Shown here: piece after piece, positions 12,334-26,600 of the stretch
How the letters are laid out: the number at the start of each line of letters is the position of its first letter
Numbering within the stretch: the first letter of the stretch is position 1
NCBI RefSeq assembly: GCF_000143415.4
Contig: NW_003314392.1
Span: 72,433-136,432, forward strand
DNA from: Selaginella moellendorffii
Taxonomy: Eukaryota; Streptophyta; Lycopodiopsida; Selaginellales; Selaginellaceae
DNA: 64,000 nucleotides
Direction: 5' to 3'
Notes under the pieces: generated by a model
Seen by the model: the letters and a program-made list of their open reading frames with translations, nothing else
Database searches by the model: none
Told to the model about the DNA's origin: nothing
Translations under genes and position numbers: made by a program

Positions 12334-13579
12334 ATGAGTTTGACCGGCGGTCCCCGTGACACGTGGCTAGGGCTAGGGTCTGGATATGGGTTTTGCGCGA
12401 GTGGGCAAGATCCATGGCTCGGTTTGCGGTGGGACTTGAACCGTTGGAAAGCTTGCGTGAGTCCACCCGTTTTCCAGAAACGGATCTGGATTTCGTCGCT
12501 CGCCGGCCCGCACCATTGCGATGGGTTTGACGCTGGGTTTTCGAGCGAGTGGGCAACATCCATGGCTCGGTTTGCGGTGGGACTTGAACCGTTGGAAAGC
12601 TTGCGTGAGTCCACCCGTTTCCACAGAAACGGATCCCGATTTCGTTGCTCCACCGTCCCACACCATTGCAATGGGTTTTGTGCTGTTCCCGTTGCCATAT
12701 CTCGTGGACCGTGGGCCCCCTTTCGCCCTTGGGCACATGGGAGCAACTGGGGCGGTGCGCGCAACTGGCCCATGTGGCCAAGTACATTTTTCCATGTCCT
12801 GGGCGCCTGCTTTTGTGGTTTTTCCCACGGAAGAAGATGCGTCCCACGTGGCGATCCGTGTGCCCGCCCGCACTCCGGCACCAACGGGGCCGGCCGGCGT
12901 GACGCCCCGGTCGCGGCCGTGCCAACGGATCGCGGGCCCCATGCGTGGGCTGCCGCCGGGAGTGCATCTCACTCTCGAGGAAAACACCGCACTGGCGCTC
13001 GGGCCTGCACTGGAACGCGACCCCAGGAGCGCCGTGGCGAAGCCCGCGTCGAGGGCATCGATCCGAATTGGCTGGGCCCCCCATGCCATGCTGGCACCGT
13101 GCGTGCCTTGTCGAAAACGGCACACCCTTGCGACCGCTGGGCGAAAGGGGCAAACCCCGAGAGGTCCTTGCACCTCCTGTCACTGGGGAGGGTGCCCCCC
13201 ACGAACACGAACCCAACGGCGCCAGTCCCACGCGAAACGCACGCACGGTTCGCGAGAAAACGGCCCCCAACGCCCGCATTCTCCATATTCCGAGAGAATA
13301 TTCCCTCCACTACTTAAATTGTGCCAAAAAGAGGTGGCTCCGGGTGGGTCTCGACCCAGGGACCTATTTGAGTGGACTTGTTTTTAGATTGGGGGTCTCT
13401 GCCACTAGGCCTCTACCACCTCTCCGTTACATATTTCGTGTCGGTTAAATTTATTGGGTTTGTGGGGGAGGGGGTTTAACTAGCAAAGGGCGATTATGGG
13501 GAGCGCTTAGTGCGATTAAGTGGGGCTTAAGTTGGGGCAATCGCGGCCGTCGGTGCGGTGGGGTGGTTGACCGGCGGCG
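12334..13579. repeat. Monomer with small private indels (1,246 bp)
   Basis: Two changes fall in the first subrepeat: cccgttttccagaaacgg, which breaks the 7-bp hairpin, and cgctcgccggcc. One base is missing in ctccatattccgag before the tRNA-like module. The rest follows the consensus. Confidence 0.8.
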
Positions 13580-14978
13580 ATGAGTTTGACCGGCGGTCCC
13601 CGTGACACGTGGCTAGGGCTAGGGTCTGGATATGGGTTTTGCGCGAGTGGGCAAGATCCATGGCTCGGTTTGCGGTGGGACTTGAACCGTTGGAAAGCTT
13701 GCGTGAGTCCACCCGTTTCCACAGAAACGGATCTGGATTTCGTCGCTCCACCGGCCCGCACCATTGCGATGGGTTTGACGCTGGGTTTTCGAGCGAGTGG
13801 GCAACATCCATGGCTCGGTTTGCGGTGGGACTTGAACCGTTGGAAAGCTTGCGTGAGTCCACCCGTTTCCACAGAAACGGATCTGGATTTCGTCGCTCCA
13901 CCGGCCCGCACCATTGCGATGGGTTTGACGCTGGGTTTTCGAGCGAGTGGGCAACATCCATGGCTCGGTTTGCGGTGGGACTTGAACCGTTGGAAAGCTT
14001 GCGTGAGTCCACCCGTTTCCACAGAAACGGATCCCGATTTCGTTGCTCCACCGTCCCACACCATTGCAATGGGTTTTGTGCTGTTCCCGTTGCCATATCT
14101 CGTGGACCGTGGGCCCCCTTTCGCCCTTGGGCACATGGGAGCAACTGGGGCGGTGCGCGCAACTGGCCCATGTGGCCAAGTACATTTTTCCATGTCCTGG
14201 GCGCCTGCTTTTGTGGTTTTTCCCACGGAAGAAGATGCGTCCCACGTGGCGATCCGTGTGCCCGCCCGCACTCCGGCACCAACGGGGCCGGCCGGCGTGA
14301 CGCCCCGGTCGCGGCCGTGCCAACGGATCGCGGGCCCCATGCGTGGGCTGCCGCCGGGAGTGCATCTCACTCTCGAGGAAAACACCGCACTGGCGCTCGG
14401 GCCTGCACTGGAACGCGACCCCAGGAGCGCCGTGGCGAAGCCCGCGTCGAGGGCATCGATCCGAATTGGCTGGGCCCCCCATGCCATGCTGGCACCGTGC
14501 GTGCCTTGTCGAAAACGGCACACCCTTGCGACCGCTGGGCGAAAGGGGCAAACCCCGAGAGGTCCTTGCACCTCCTGTCACTGGGGAGGGTGCCCCCCAC
14601 GAACACGAACCCAACGGCGCCAGTCCCACGCGAAACGCACGCACGGTTCGCGAGAAAACGGCCCCCAACGCCCGCATTCTCCATTATTCCGAGAGAATAT
14701 TCCCTCCACTACTTAAATTGTGCCAAAAAGAGGTGGCTCCGGGTGGGTCTCGACCCAGGGACCTATTTGAGTGGACTTGTTTTTAGATTGGGGGTCTCTG
14801 CCACTAGGCCTCTACCACCTCTCCGTTACATATTTCGTGTCGGTTAAATTTATTGGGTTTGTGGGGGAGGGGGTTTAACTAGCAAAGGGCGATTATGGGG
14901 AGCGCTTAGTGCGATTAAGTGGGGCTTAAGTTGGGGCAATCGCGGCCGTCGGTGCGGTGGGGTGGTTGACCGGCGGCG
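13580..14978. repeat. Long monomer with three subrepeats (1,399 bp)
   Basis: It has the same three-subrepeat structure as the monomer at 10935, including the hybrid middle copy. The two may descend from one event, with a two-subrepeat monomer between them. Confidence 0.88.
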
Positions 14979-16227
14979 ATGAGTTTGACCGGCGGTCCCC
15001 GTGACACGTGGCTAGGGCTAGGGTCTGGATATGGGTTTTGCGCGAGTGGGCAAGATCCATGGCTCGGTTTGCGGTGGGACTTGAACCGTTGGAAAGCTTG
15101 CGTGAGTCCACCCGTTTCCACAGAAACGGATCTGGATTTCGTCGCTCCACCGGCCCGCACCATTGCGATGGGTTTGACGCTGGGTTTTCGAGCGAGTGGG
15201 CAACATCCATGGCTCGGTTTGCGGTGGGACTTGAACCGTTGGAAAGCTTGCGTGAGTCCACCCGTTTCCACAGAAACGGATCCCGATTTCGTTGCTCCAC
15301 CGTCCCACACCATTGCAATGGGTTTTGTGCTGTTCCCGTTGCCATATCTCGTGGACCGTGGGCCCCCTTTCGCCCTTGGGCACATGGGAGCAACTGGGGC
15401 GGTGCGCGCAACTGGCCCATGTGGCCAAGTACATTTTTCCATGTCCTGGGCGCCTGCTTTTGTGGTTTTTCCCACGGAAGAAGATGCGTCCCACGTGGCG
15501 ATCCGTGTGCCCGCCCGCACTCCGGCACCAACGGGGCCGGCCGGCGTGACGCCCCGGTCGCGGCCGTGCCAACGGATCGCGGGCCCCATGCGTGGGCTGC
15601 CGCCGGGAGTGCATCTCACTCTCGAGGAAAACACCGCACTGGCGCTCGGGCCTGCACTGGAACGCGACCCCAGGAGCGCCGTGGCGAAGCCCGCGTCGAG
15701 GGCATCGATCCGAATTGGCTGGGCCCCCCATGCCATGCTGGCACCGTGCGTGCCTTGTCGAAAACGGCACACCCTTGCGACCGCTGGGCGAAAGGGGCAA
15801 ACCCCGAGAGGTCCTTGCACCTCCTGTCACTGGGGAGGGTGCCCCCCACGAACACGAACCCAACGGCGCCAGTCCCACGCGAAACGCACGCACGGTTCGC
15901 GAGAAAACGGCCCCCAACGCCCGCATTCTCCATTATTCCGAGAGAATATTCCCTCCACTACTTAAATTGTGCCAAAAAGAGGTGGCTCCGGGTGGGTCTC
16001 GACCCAGGGACCTATTTGAGTGGACTTGTTTTTAGATTGGGGGTCTCTGCCACTAGGCCTCTACCACCTCTCCGTTACATATTTCGTGTCGGTTAAATTT
16101 ATTGGGTTTGTGGGGGAGGGGGTTTAACTAGCAAAGGGCGATTATGGGGAGCGCTTAGTGCGATTAAGTGGGGCTTAAGTTGGGGCAATCGCGGCCGTCG
16201 GTGCGGTGGGGTGGTTGACCGGCGGCG

Positions 16228-17667
16228 ATGAGTTTGACCGGCGGTCCCCGTGACACGTGGCTAGGGCTAGGGTCTGGATATGGGTTTTGCGCGAGTGGGC
16301 AAGATCCATGGCTCGGTTTGCGGTGGGACTTGAACCGTTGGAAAGCTTGCGTGAGTCCACCCGTTTCCACAGAAACGGATCTGGATTTCGTCGCTCCACC
16401 GGCCCGCACCATTGCGATGGGTTTGACGCTGGGTTTTCGAGCGAGTGGGCAAGATCCATGGCTCGGTTTGCGGTGGGACTTGAACCGTTGGAAAGCTTGC
16501 GTGAGTCCACCCGTTTCCACAGAAACGGATCTGGATTTCGTCGCTCCACCGGCCCGCACCATTGCGATGGGTTTGACGCTGGGTTTTCGAGCGAGTGGGC
16601 AACATCCATGGCTCGGTTTGCGGTGGGACTTGAACCGTTGGAAAGCTTGCGTGAGTCCACCCGTTTCCACAGAAACGGATCCCGATTTCGTTGCTCCACC
16701 GTCCCACACCATTGCAATGGGTTTTGTGCTGTTCCCGTTGCCATATCTCGTGGACCGTGGGCCCCCTTTCGCCCTTGGGCACATGGGAGCAACTGGGGCG
16801 GTGCGCGCAACTGGCCCATGTGGCCAAGTACATTTTTCCATGTCCTGGGCGCCTGCTTTTGTGGTTTTTCCCACGGAAGAAGATGCGTCCCACGTGGCGA
16901 TCCGTGTGCCCGCCCGCACTCCGGCACCAACGGGGCCGGCCGGCGTGACGCCCCGGTCGCGGCCGTGCCAACGGATCGCGGGCCCCATGCGTGGGCTGCC
17001 GCCGGGAGTGCATCTCACTCTCGAGGAAAACCCCGCGCTGGCGCTCGGGCCTGCACTGGAACGCGACCCCANNNNNNNNNNNNNNNNNNNNNNNNNNNNN
17101 NNNNNNNNNNNNNNNNNNNNNNNNNNNNNNNNNNNNNNNNNNNNNNNNNNNNNNNNNNNNNNNNNNNNNNNGCCATGCTGGCACCGTGCGTGCCTTGTCG
17201 AAAACGGCACACCCTTGCGACCGCTGGGCGAAAGGGGCAAACCCCGAGAGGTCCTTGCACCTCCTGTCACTGGGGAGGGTGCCCCCCACGAACACGAACC
17301 CAACGGCGCCAGTCCCACGCGAAACGCACGCACGGTTCGCGAGAAAACGGCCCCCAACGCCCGCATTCTCCATTATTCCGAGAGAATATTCCCTCCACTA
17401 CTTAAATTGTGCCAAAAAGAGGTGGCTCCGGGTGGGTCTCGACCCAGGGACCTATTTGAGTGGACTTGTTTTTAGATTGGGGGTCTCTGCCACTAGGCCT
17501 CTACCACCTCTCCGTTACATATTTCGTGTCGGTTAAATTTATTGGGTTTGTGGGGGAGGGGGTTTAACTAGCAAAGGGCGATTATGGGGAGCGCTTAGTG
17601 CGATTAAGTGGGGCTTAAGTTGGGGCAATCGCGGCCGTCGGTGCGGTGGGGTGGTTGACCGGCGGCG
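16228..17667. repeat. Long monomer with three subrepeats and an assembly gap
   Basis: Three subrepeats are present. Here the middle one keeps the first-type start (aagatccatgg), so it differs from the long monomers at 10935 and 13580. Just left of the gap it reads aaccccgcgctgg where others have aacaccgcactgg. The 100-N gap replaces 59 bp of consensus, which accounts for the 1,440-bp spacing. Confidence 0.85.
17072..17171. other. Assembly gap (100 N)
   Basis: There are exactly 100 N. The flanks would join with only 59 bp of consensus monomer missing, so the length is a placeholder. Any whole number of monomers could be hidden here. Confidence 0.95.
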
Positions 17668-20600
17668 ATGAGTTTGACCGGCGGTCCCCGTGACACGTGG
17701 CTAGGGCTAGGGTCTGGATATGGGTTTTGCGCGAGTGGGCAAGATCCATGGCTCGGTTTGCGGTGGGACTTGAACCGTTGGAAAGCTTGCGTGAGTCCAC
17801 CCGTTTCCACAGAAACGGATCTGGATTTCGTCGCTCCACCGGCCCGCACCATTGCGATGGGTTTGACGCTGGGTTTTCGAGCGAGTGGGCAACATCCATG
17901 GCTCGGTTTGCGGTGGGACTTGAACCGTTGGAAAGCTTGCGTGAGTCCACCCGTTTCCACAGAAACGGATCCCGATTTCGTTGCTCCACCGTCCCACACC
18001 ATTGCAATGGGTTTTGTGCTGTTCCCGTTGCCATATCTCGTGGACCGTGGGCCCCCTTTCGCCCTTGGGCACATGGGAGCAACTGGGGCGGTGCGCGCAA
18101 CTGGCCCATGTGGCCAAGTACATTTTTCCATGTCCTGGGCGCCTGCTTTTGTGGTTTTTCCCACGGAAGAAGATGCGTCCCACGTGGCGATCCGTGTGCC
18201 CGCCCGCACTCCGGCACCAACGGGGCCGGCCGGCGTGACGCCCCGGTCGCGGCCGTGCCAACGGATCGCGGGCCCCATGCGTGGGCTGCCGCCGGGAGTG
18301 CATCTCACTCTCGAGGAAAACACCGCACTGGCGCTCGGGCCTGCACTGGAACGCGACCCCAGGAGCGCCGTGGCGAAGCCCGCGTCGAGGGCATCGATCC
18401 GAATTGGCTGGGCCCCCCATGCCATGCTGGCACCGTGCGTGCCTTGTCGAAAACGGCACACCCTTGCGACCGCTGGGCGAAAGGGGCAAACCCCGAGAGG
18501 TCCTTGCACCTCCTGTCACTGGGGAGGGTGCCCCCCACGAACACGAACCCAACGGCGCCAGTCCCACGCGAAACGCACGCACGGTTCGCGAGAAAACGGC
18601 CCCCAACGCCCGCATTCTCCATTATTCCGAGAGAATATTCCCTCCACTACTTAAATTGTGCCAAAAAGAGGTGGCTCCGGGTGGGTCTCGACCCAGGGAC
18701 CTATTTGAGTGGACTTGTTTTTAGATTGGGGGTCTCTGCCACTAGGCCTCTACCACCTCTCCGTTACATATTTCGTGTCGGTTAAATTTATTGGGTTTGT
18801 GGGGGAGGGGGTTTAACTAGCAAAGGGCGATTATGGGGAGCGCTTAGTGCGATTAAGTGGGGCTTAAGTTGGGGCAATCGCGGCCGTCGGTGCGGTGGGG
18901 TGGTTGACCGGCGGCGATGAGTTTGACCGGCGGTCCCCGTGACACGTGGCTAGGGCTAGGGTCTGGATATGGGTTTTGCGCGAGTGGGCAAGATCCATGG
19001 CTCGGTTTGCGGTGGGACTTGAACCGTTGGAAAGCTTGCGTGAGTCCACCCGTTTCCACAGAAACGGATCTGGATTTCGTCGCTCCACCGGCCCGCACCA
19101 TTGCGATGGGTTTGACGCTGGGTTTTCGAGCGAGTGGGCAACATCCATGGCTCGGTTTGCGGTGGGACTTGAACCGTTGGAAAGCTTGCGTGAGTCCACC
19201 CGTTTCCACAGAAACGGATCCCGATTTCGTTGCTCCACCGTCCCACACCATTGCAATGGGTTTTGTGCTGTTCCCGTTGCCATATCTCGTGGACCGTGGG
19301 CCCCCTTTCGCCCTTGGGCACATGGGAGCAACTGGGGCGGTGCGCGCAACTGGCCCATGTGGCCAAGTACATTTTTCCATGTCCTGGGCGCCTGCTTTTG
19401 TGGTTTTTCCCACGGAAGAAGATGCGTCCCACGTGGCGATCCGTGTGCCCGCCCGCACTCCGGCACCAACGGGGCCGGCCGGCGTGACGCCCCGGTCGCG
19501 GCCGTGCCAACGGATCGCGGGCCCCATGCGTGGGCTGCCGCCGGGAGTGCATCTCACTCTCGAGGAAAACACCGCACTGGCGCTCGGGCCTGCACTGGAA
19601 CGCGACCCCAGGAGCGCCGTGGCGAAGCCCGCGTCGAGGGCATCGATCCGAATTGGCTGGGCCCCCCATGCCATGCTGGCACCGTGCGTGCCTTGTCGAA
19701 AACGGCACACCCTTGCGACCGCTGGGCGAAAGGGGCAAACCCCGAGAGGTCCTTGCACCTCCTGTCACTGGGGAGGGTGCCCCCCACGAACACGAACCCA
19801 ACGGCGCCAGTCCCACGCGAAACGCACGCACGGTTCGCGAGAAAACGGCCCCCAACGCCCGCATTCTCCATTATTCCGAGAGAATATTCCCTCCACTACT
19901 TAAATTGTGCCAAAAAGAGGTGGCTCCGGGTGGGTCTCGACCCAGGGACCTATTTGAGTGGACTTGTTTTTAGATTGGGGGTCTCTGCCACTAGGCCTCT
20001 ACCACCTCTCCGTTACATATTTCGTGTCGGTTAAATTTATTGGGTTTGTGGGGGAGGGGGTTTAACTAGCAAAGGGCGATTATGGGGAGCGCTTAGTGCG
20101 ATTAAGTGGGGCTTAAGTTGGGGCAATCGCGGCCGTCGGTGCGGTGGGGTGGTTGACCGGCGGCGATGAGTTTGACCGGCGGTCCCCGTGACACGTGGCT
20201 AGGGCTAGGGTCTGGATATGGGTTTTGCGCGAGTGGGCAAGATCCATGGCTCGGTTTGCGGTGGGACTTGAACCGTTGGAAAGCTTGCGTGAGTCCACCC
20301 GTTTCCACAGAAACGGATCTGGATTTCGTCGCTCCACCGGCCCGCACCATTGCGATGGGTTTGACGCTGGGTTTTCGAGCGAGTGGGCAACATCCATGGC
20401 TCGGTTTGCGGTGGGACTTGAACCGTTGGAAAGCTTGCGTGAGTCCACCCGATTTCCACAGAAACGGATCCCGATTTCGTTGCTCCACCGTCCCACACCA
20501 TTGCAATGGGTTTTGTGCTGTTCCCGTTGCCATATCTCGTGGACCGTGGGCCCCCTTTCGCCCTTGGGCACATGGGAGCAACTGGGGCGGTGCGCGCAAC

Positions 20601-23600
20601 TGGCCCATGTGGCCAAGTACATTTTTCCATGTCCTGGGCGCCTGCTTTTGTGGTTTTTCCCACGGAAGAAGATGCGTCCCACGTGGCGATCCGTGTGCCC
20701 GCCCGCACTCCGGCACCAACGGGGCCGGCCGGCGTGACGCCCCGGTCGCGGCCGTGCCAACGGATCGCGGGCCCCATGCGTGGGCTGCCGCCGGGAGTGC
20801 ATCTCACTCTCGAGGAAAACACCGCACTGGCGCTCGGGCCTGCACTGGAACGCGACCCCAGGAGCGCCGTGGCGAAGCCCGCGTCGAGGGCATCGATCCG
20901 AATTGGCTGGGCCCCCCATGCCATGCTGGCACCGTGCGTGCCTTGTCGAAAACGGCACACCCTTGCGACCGCTGGGCGAAAGGGGCAAACCCCGAGAGGT
21001 CCTTGCACCTCCTGTCACTGGGGAGGGTGCCCCCCACGAACACGAACCCAACGGCGCCAGTCCCACACGAAACGCACGCACGGTTCGCGAGAAAACGGCC
21101 CCCAACGCCCGCATTCTCCATTATTCCAAGAGAATATTCCCTCCACTACTTAAATTGTGCCAAAAAGAGGTGGCTCCGGGTGGGTCTCGACCCAGGGACC
21201 TATTTGAGTGGACTTGTTTTTAGATTGGGGGTCTCTGCCACTAGGCCTCTACCACCTCTCCGTTACATATTTCGTGTCGGTTAAATTTATTGGGTTTGTG
21301 GGGGAGGGGGTTTAACTAGCAAAGGGCGATTATGGGGAGCGCTTAGTGCGATTAAGTGGGGCTTAAGTTGGGGCAATCGCGGCCGTCGGTGCGGTGGGGT
21401 GGTTGACCGGCGGCGATGAGTTTGACCGGCGGTCCCCGTGACACGTGGCTAGGGCTAGGGTCTGGATATGGGTTTTGCGCGAGTGGGCAAGATCCATGGC
21501 TCGGTTTGCGGTGGGACTTGAACCGTTGGAAAGCTTGCGTGAGTCCACCCGTTTCCACAGAAACGGATCTGGATTTCGTCGCTCCACCGGCCCGCACCAT
21601 TGCGATGGGTTTGACGCTGGGTTTTCGAGCGAGTGGGCAACATCCATGGCTCGGTTTGCGGTGGGACTTGAACCGTTGGAAAGCTTGCGTGAGTCCACCC
21701 GTTTCCACAGAAACGGATCCCGATTTCGTTGCTCCACCGTCCCACACCATTGCAATGGGTTTTGTGCTGTTCCCGTTGCCATATCTCGTGGACCGTGGGC
21801 CCCCTTTCGCCCTTGGGCACATGGGAGCAACTGGGGCGGTGCGCGCAACTGGCCCATGTGGCCAAGTACATTTTTCCATGTCCTGGGCGCCTGCTTTTGT
21901 GGTTTTTCCCACGGAAGAAGATGCGTCCCACGTGGCGATCCGTGTGCCCGCCCGCACTCCGGCACCAACGGGGCCGGCCGGCGTGACGCCCCGGTCGCGG
22001 CCGTGCCAACGGATCGCGGGCCCCATGCGTGGGCTGCCGCCGGGAGTGCATCTCACTCTCGAGGAAAACACCGCACTGGCGCTCGGGCCTGCACTGGAAC
22101 GCGACCCCAGGAGCGCCGTGGCGAAGCCCGCGTCGAGGGCATCGATCCGAATTGGCTGGGCCCCCCATGCCATGCTGGCACCGTGCGTGCCTTGTCGAAA
22201 ACGGCACACCCTTGCGACCGCTGGGCGAAAGGGGCAAACCCCGAGAGGTCCTTGCACCTCCTGTCACTGGGGAGGGTGCCCCCCACGAACACGAACCCAA
22301 CGGCGCCAGTCCCACGCGAAACGCACGCACGGTTCGCGAGAAAACGGCCCCCAACGCCCGCATTCTCCATTATTCCGAGAGAATATTCCCTCCACTACTT
22401 AAATTGTGCCAAAAAGAGGTGGCTCCGGGTGGGTCTCGACCCAGGGACCTATTTGAGTGGACTTGTTTTTAGATTGGGGGTCTCTGCCACTAGGCCTCTA
22501 CCACCTCTCCGTTACATATTTCGTGTCGGTTAAATTTATTGGGTTTGTGGGGGAGGGGGTTTAACTAGCAAAGGGCGATTATGGGGAGCGCTTAGTGCGA
22601 TTAAGTGGGGCTTAAGTTGGGGCAATCGCGGCCGTCGGTGCGGTGGGGTGGTTGACCGGCGGCGATGAGTTTGACCGGCGGTCCCCGTGACACGTGGCTA
22701 GGGCTAGGGTCTGGATATGGGTTTTGCGCGAGTGGGCAAGATCCATGGCTCGGTTTGCGGTGGGACTTGAACCGTTGGAAAGCTTGCGTGAGTCCACCCG
22801 TTTCCACAGAAACGGATCTGGATTTCGTCGCTCCACCGGCCCGCACCATTGCGATGGGTTTGACGCTGGGTTTTCGAGCGAGTGGGCAACATCCATGGCT
22901 CGGTTTGCGGTGGGACTTGAACCGTTGGAAAGCTTGCGTGAGTCCACCCGTTTCCACAGAAACGGATCCCGATTTCGTTGCTCCACCGTCCCACACCATT
23001 GCAATGGGTTTTGTGCTGTTCCCGTTGCCATATCTCGTGGACCGTGGGCCCCCTTTCGCCCTTGGGCACATGGGAGCAACTGGGGCGGTGCGCGCAACTG
23101 GCCCATGTGGCCAAGTACATTTTTCCATGTCCTGGGCGCCTGCTTTTGTGGTTTTTCCCACGGAAGAAGATGCGTCCCACGTGGCGATCCGTGTGCCCGC
23201 CCGCACTCCGGCACCAACGGGGCCGGCCGGCGTGACGCCCCGGTCGCGGCCGTGCCAACGGATCGCGGGCCCCATGCGTGGGCTGCCGCCGGGAGTGCAT
23301 CTCACTCTCGAGGAAAACACCGCACTGGCGCTCGGGCCTGCACTGGAACGCGACCCCAGGAGCGCCGTGGCGAAGCCCGCGTCGAGGGCATCGATCCGAA
23401 TTGGCTGGGCCCCCCATGCCATGCTGGCACCGTGCGTGCCTTGTCGAAAACGGCACACCCTTGCGACCGCTGGGCGAAAGGGGCAAACCCCGAGAGGTCC
23501 TTGCACCTCCTGTCACTGGGGAGGGTGCCCCCCACGAACACGAACCCAACGGCGCCAGTCCCACGCGAAACGCACGCACGGTTCGCGAGAAAACGGCCCC

Positions 23601-26600
23601 CAACGCCCGCATTCTCCATTATTCCGAGAGAATATTCCCTCCACTACTTAAATTGTGCCAAAAAGAGGTGGCTCCGGGTGGGTCTCGACCCAGGGACCTA
23701 TTTGAGTGGACTTGTTTTTAGATTGGGGGTCTCTGCCACTAGGCCTCTACCACCTCTCCGTTACATATTTCGTGTCGGTTAAATTTATTGGGTTTGTGGG
23801 GGAGGGGGTTTAACTAGCAAAGGGCGATTATGGGGAGCGCTTAGTGCGATTAAGTGGGGCTTAAGTTGGGGCAATCGCGGCCGTCGGTGCGGTGGGGTGG
23901 TTGACCGGCGGCGATGAGTTTGACCGGCGGTCCCCGTGACACGTGGCTAGGGCTAGGGTCTGGATATGGGTTTTGCGCGAGTGGGCAAGATCCATGGCTC
24001 GGTTTGCGGTGGGACTTGAACCGTTGGAAAGCTTGCGTGAGTCCACCCTGTTTCCACAGAAACGGATCTGGATTTCGTCGCTCCACCGGCCCGCACCATT
24101 GCGATGGGTTTGACGCTGGGTTTTCGAGCGAGTGGGCAACATCCATGGCTCGGTTTGCGGTGGGACTTGAACCGTTGGAAAGCTTGCGTGAGTCCACCCG
24201 TTTCCACAGAAACGGATCCCGATTTCGTTGCTCCACCGTCCCACACCATTGCAATGGGTTTTGTGCTGTTCCCGTTGCCATATCTCGTGGACCGTGGGCC
24301 CCCTTTCGCCCTTGGGCACATGGGAGCAACTGGGGCGGTGCGCGCAACTGGCCCATGTGGCCAAGTACATTTTTCCATGTCCTGGGCGCCTGCTTTTGTG
24401 GTTTTTCCCACGGAAGAAGATGCGTCCCACGTGGCGATCCGTGTGCCCGCCCGCACTCCGGCACCAACGGGGCCGGCCGGCGTGACGCCCCGGTCGCGGC
24501 CGTGCCAACGGATCGCGGGCCCCATGCGTGGGCTGCCGCCGGGAGTGCATCTCACTCTCGAGGAAAACACCGCACTGGCGCTCGGGCCTGCACTGGAACG
24601 CGACCCCAGGAGCGCCGTGGCGAAGCCCGCGTCGAGGGCATCGATCCGAATTGGCTGGGCCCCCCATGCCATGCTGGCACCGTGCGTGCCTTGTCGAAAA
24701 CGGCACACCCTTGCGACCGCTGGGCGAAAGGGGCAAACCCCGAGAGGTCCTTGCACCTCCTGTCACTGGGGAGGGTGCCCCCCCACGAACACGAACCCAA
24801 CGGCGCCAGTCCCACGCGAAACGCACGCACGGTTCGCGAGAAAACGGCCCCCAACGCCCGCATTCTCCATTATTCCGAGAGAATATTCCCTCCACTACTT
24901 AAATTGTGCCAAAAAGAGGTGGCTCCGGGTGGGTCTCGACCCAGGGACCTATTTGAGTGGACTTGTTTTTAGATTGGGGGTCTCTGCCACTAGGCCTCTA
25001 CCACCTCTCCGTTACATATTTCGTGTCGGTTAAATTTATTGGGTTTGTGGGGGAGGGGGTTTAACTAGCAAAGGGCGATTATGGGGAGCGCTTAGTGCGA
25101 TTAAGTGGGGCTTAAGTTGGGGCAATCGCGGCCGTCGGTGCGGTGGGGTGGTTGACCGGCGGCGATGAGTTTGACCGGCGGTCCCCGTGACACGTGGCTA
25201 GGGCTAGGGTCTGGATATGGGTTTTGCGCGAGTGGGCAAGATCCATGGCTCGGTTTGCGGTGGGACTTGAACCGTTGGAAAGCTTGCGTGAGTCCACCCG
25301 TTTCCACAGAAACGGATCTGGATTTCGTCGCTCCACCGGCCCGCACCATTGCGATGGGTTTGACGCTGGGTTTTCGAGCGAGTGGGCAACATCCATGGCT
25401 CGGTTTGCGGTGGGACTTGAACCGTTGGAAAGCTTGCGTGAGTCCACCCGTTTCCACAGAAACGGATCCCGATTTCGTTGCTCCACCGTCCCACACCATT
25501 GCAATGGGTTTTGTGCTGTTCCCGTTGCCATATCTCGTGGACCGTGGGCCCCCTTTCGCCCTTGGGCACATGGGAGCAACTGGGGCGGTGCGCGCAACTG
25601 GCCCATGTGGCCAAGTACATTTTTCCATGTCCTGGGCGCCTGCTTTTGTGGTTTTTCCCACGGAAGAAGATGCGTCCCACGTGGCGATCCGTGTGCCCGC
25701 CCGCACTCCGGCACCAACGGGGCCGGCCGGCGTGACGCCCCGGTCGCGGCCGTGCCAACGGATCGCGGGCCCCATGCGTGGGCTGCCGCCGGGAGTGCAT
25801 CTCACTCTCGAGGAAAACACCGCACTGGCGCTCGGGCCTGGACTGGAACGCGACCCCAGGAGCGCCGTGGCGAAGCCCGCGTCGAGGGCATCGATCCGAA
25901 TTGGCTGGGCCCCCCATGCCATGCTGGCACCGTGCGTGCCTTGTCGAAAACGGCACACCCTTGCGACCGCTGGGCGAAAGGGGCAAACCCCGAGAGGTCC
26001 TTGCACCTCCTGTCACTGGGGAGGGTGCCCCCCACGAACACGAACCCAACGGCGCCAGTCCCACGCGAAACGCACGCACGGTTCGCGAGAAAACGGCCCC
26101 CAACGCCCGCATTCTCCATTATTCCGAGAGAATATTCCCTCCACTACTTAAATTGTGCCAAAAAGAGGTGGCTCCGGGTGGGTCTCGACCCAGGGACCTA
26201 TTTGAGTGGACTTGTTTTTAGATTGGGGGTCTCTGCCACTAGGCCTCTACCACCTCTCCGTTACATATTTCGTGTCGGTTAAATTTATTGGGTTTGTGGG
26301 GGAGGGGGTTTAACTAGCAAAGGGCGATTATGGGGAGCGCTTAGTGCGATTAAGTGGGGCTTAAGTTGGGGCAATCGCGGCCGTCGGTGCGGTGGGGTGG
26401 TTGACCGGCGGCGATGAGTTTGACCGGCGGTCCCCGTGACACGTGGCTAGGGCTAGGGTCTGGATATGGGTTTTGCGCGAGTGGGCAAGATCCATGGCTC
26501 GGTTTGCGGTGGGACTTGAACCGTTGGAAAGCTTGCGTGAGTCCACCCGTTTCCACAGAAACGGATCTGGATTTCGTCGCTCCACCGGCCCGCACCATTG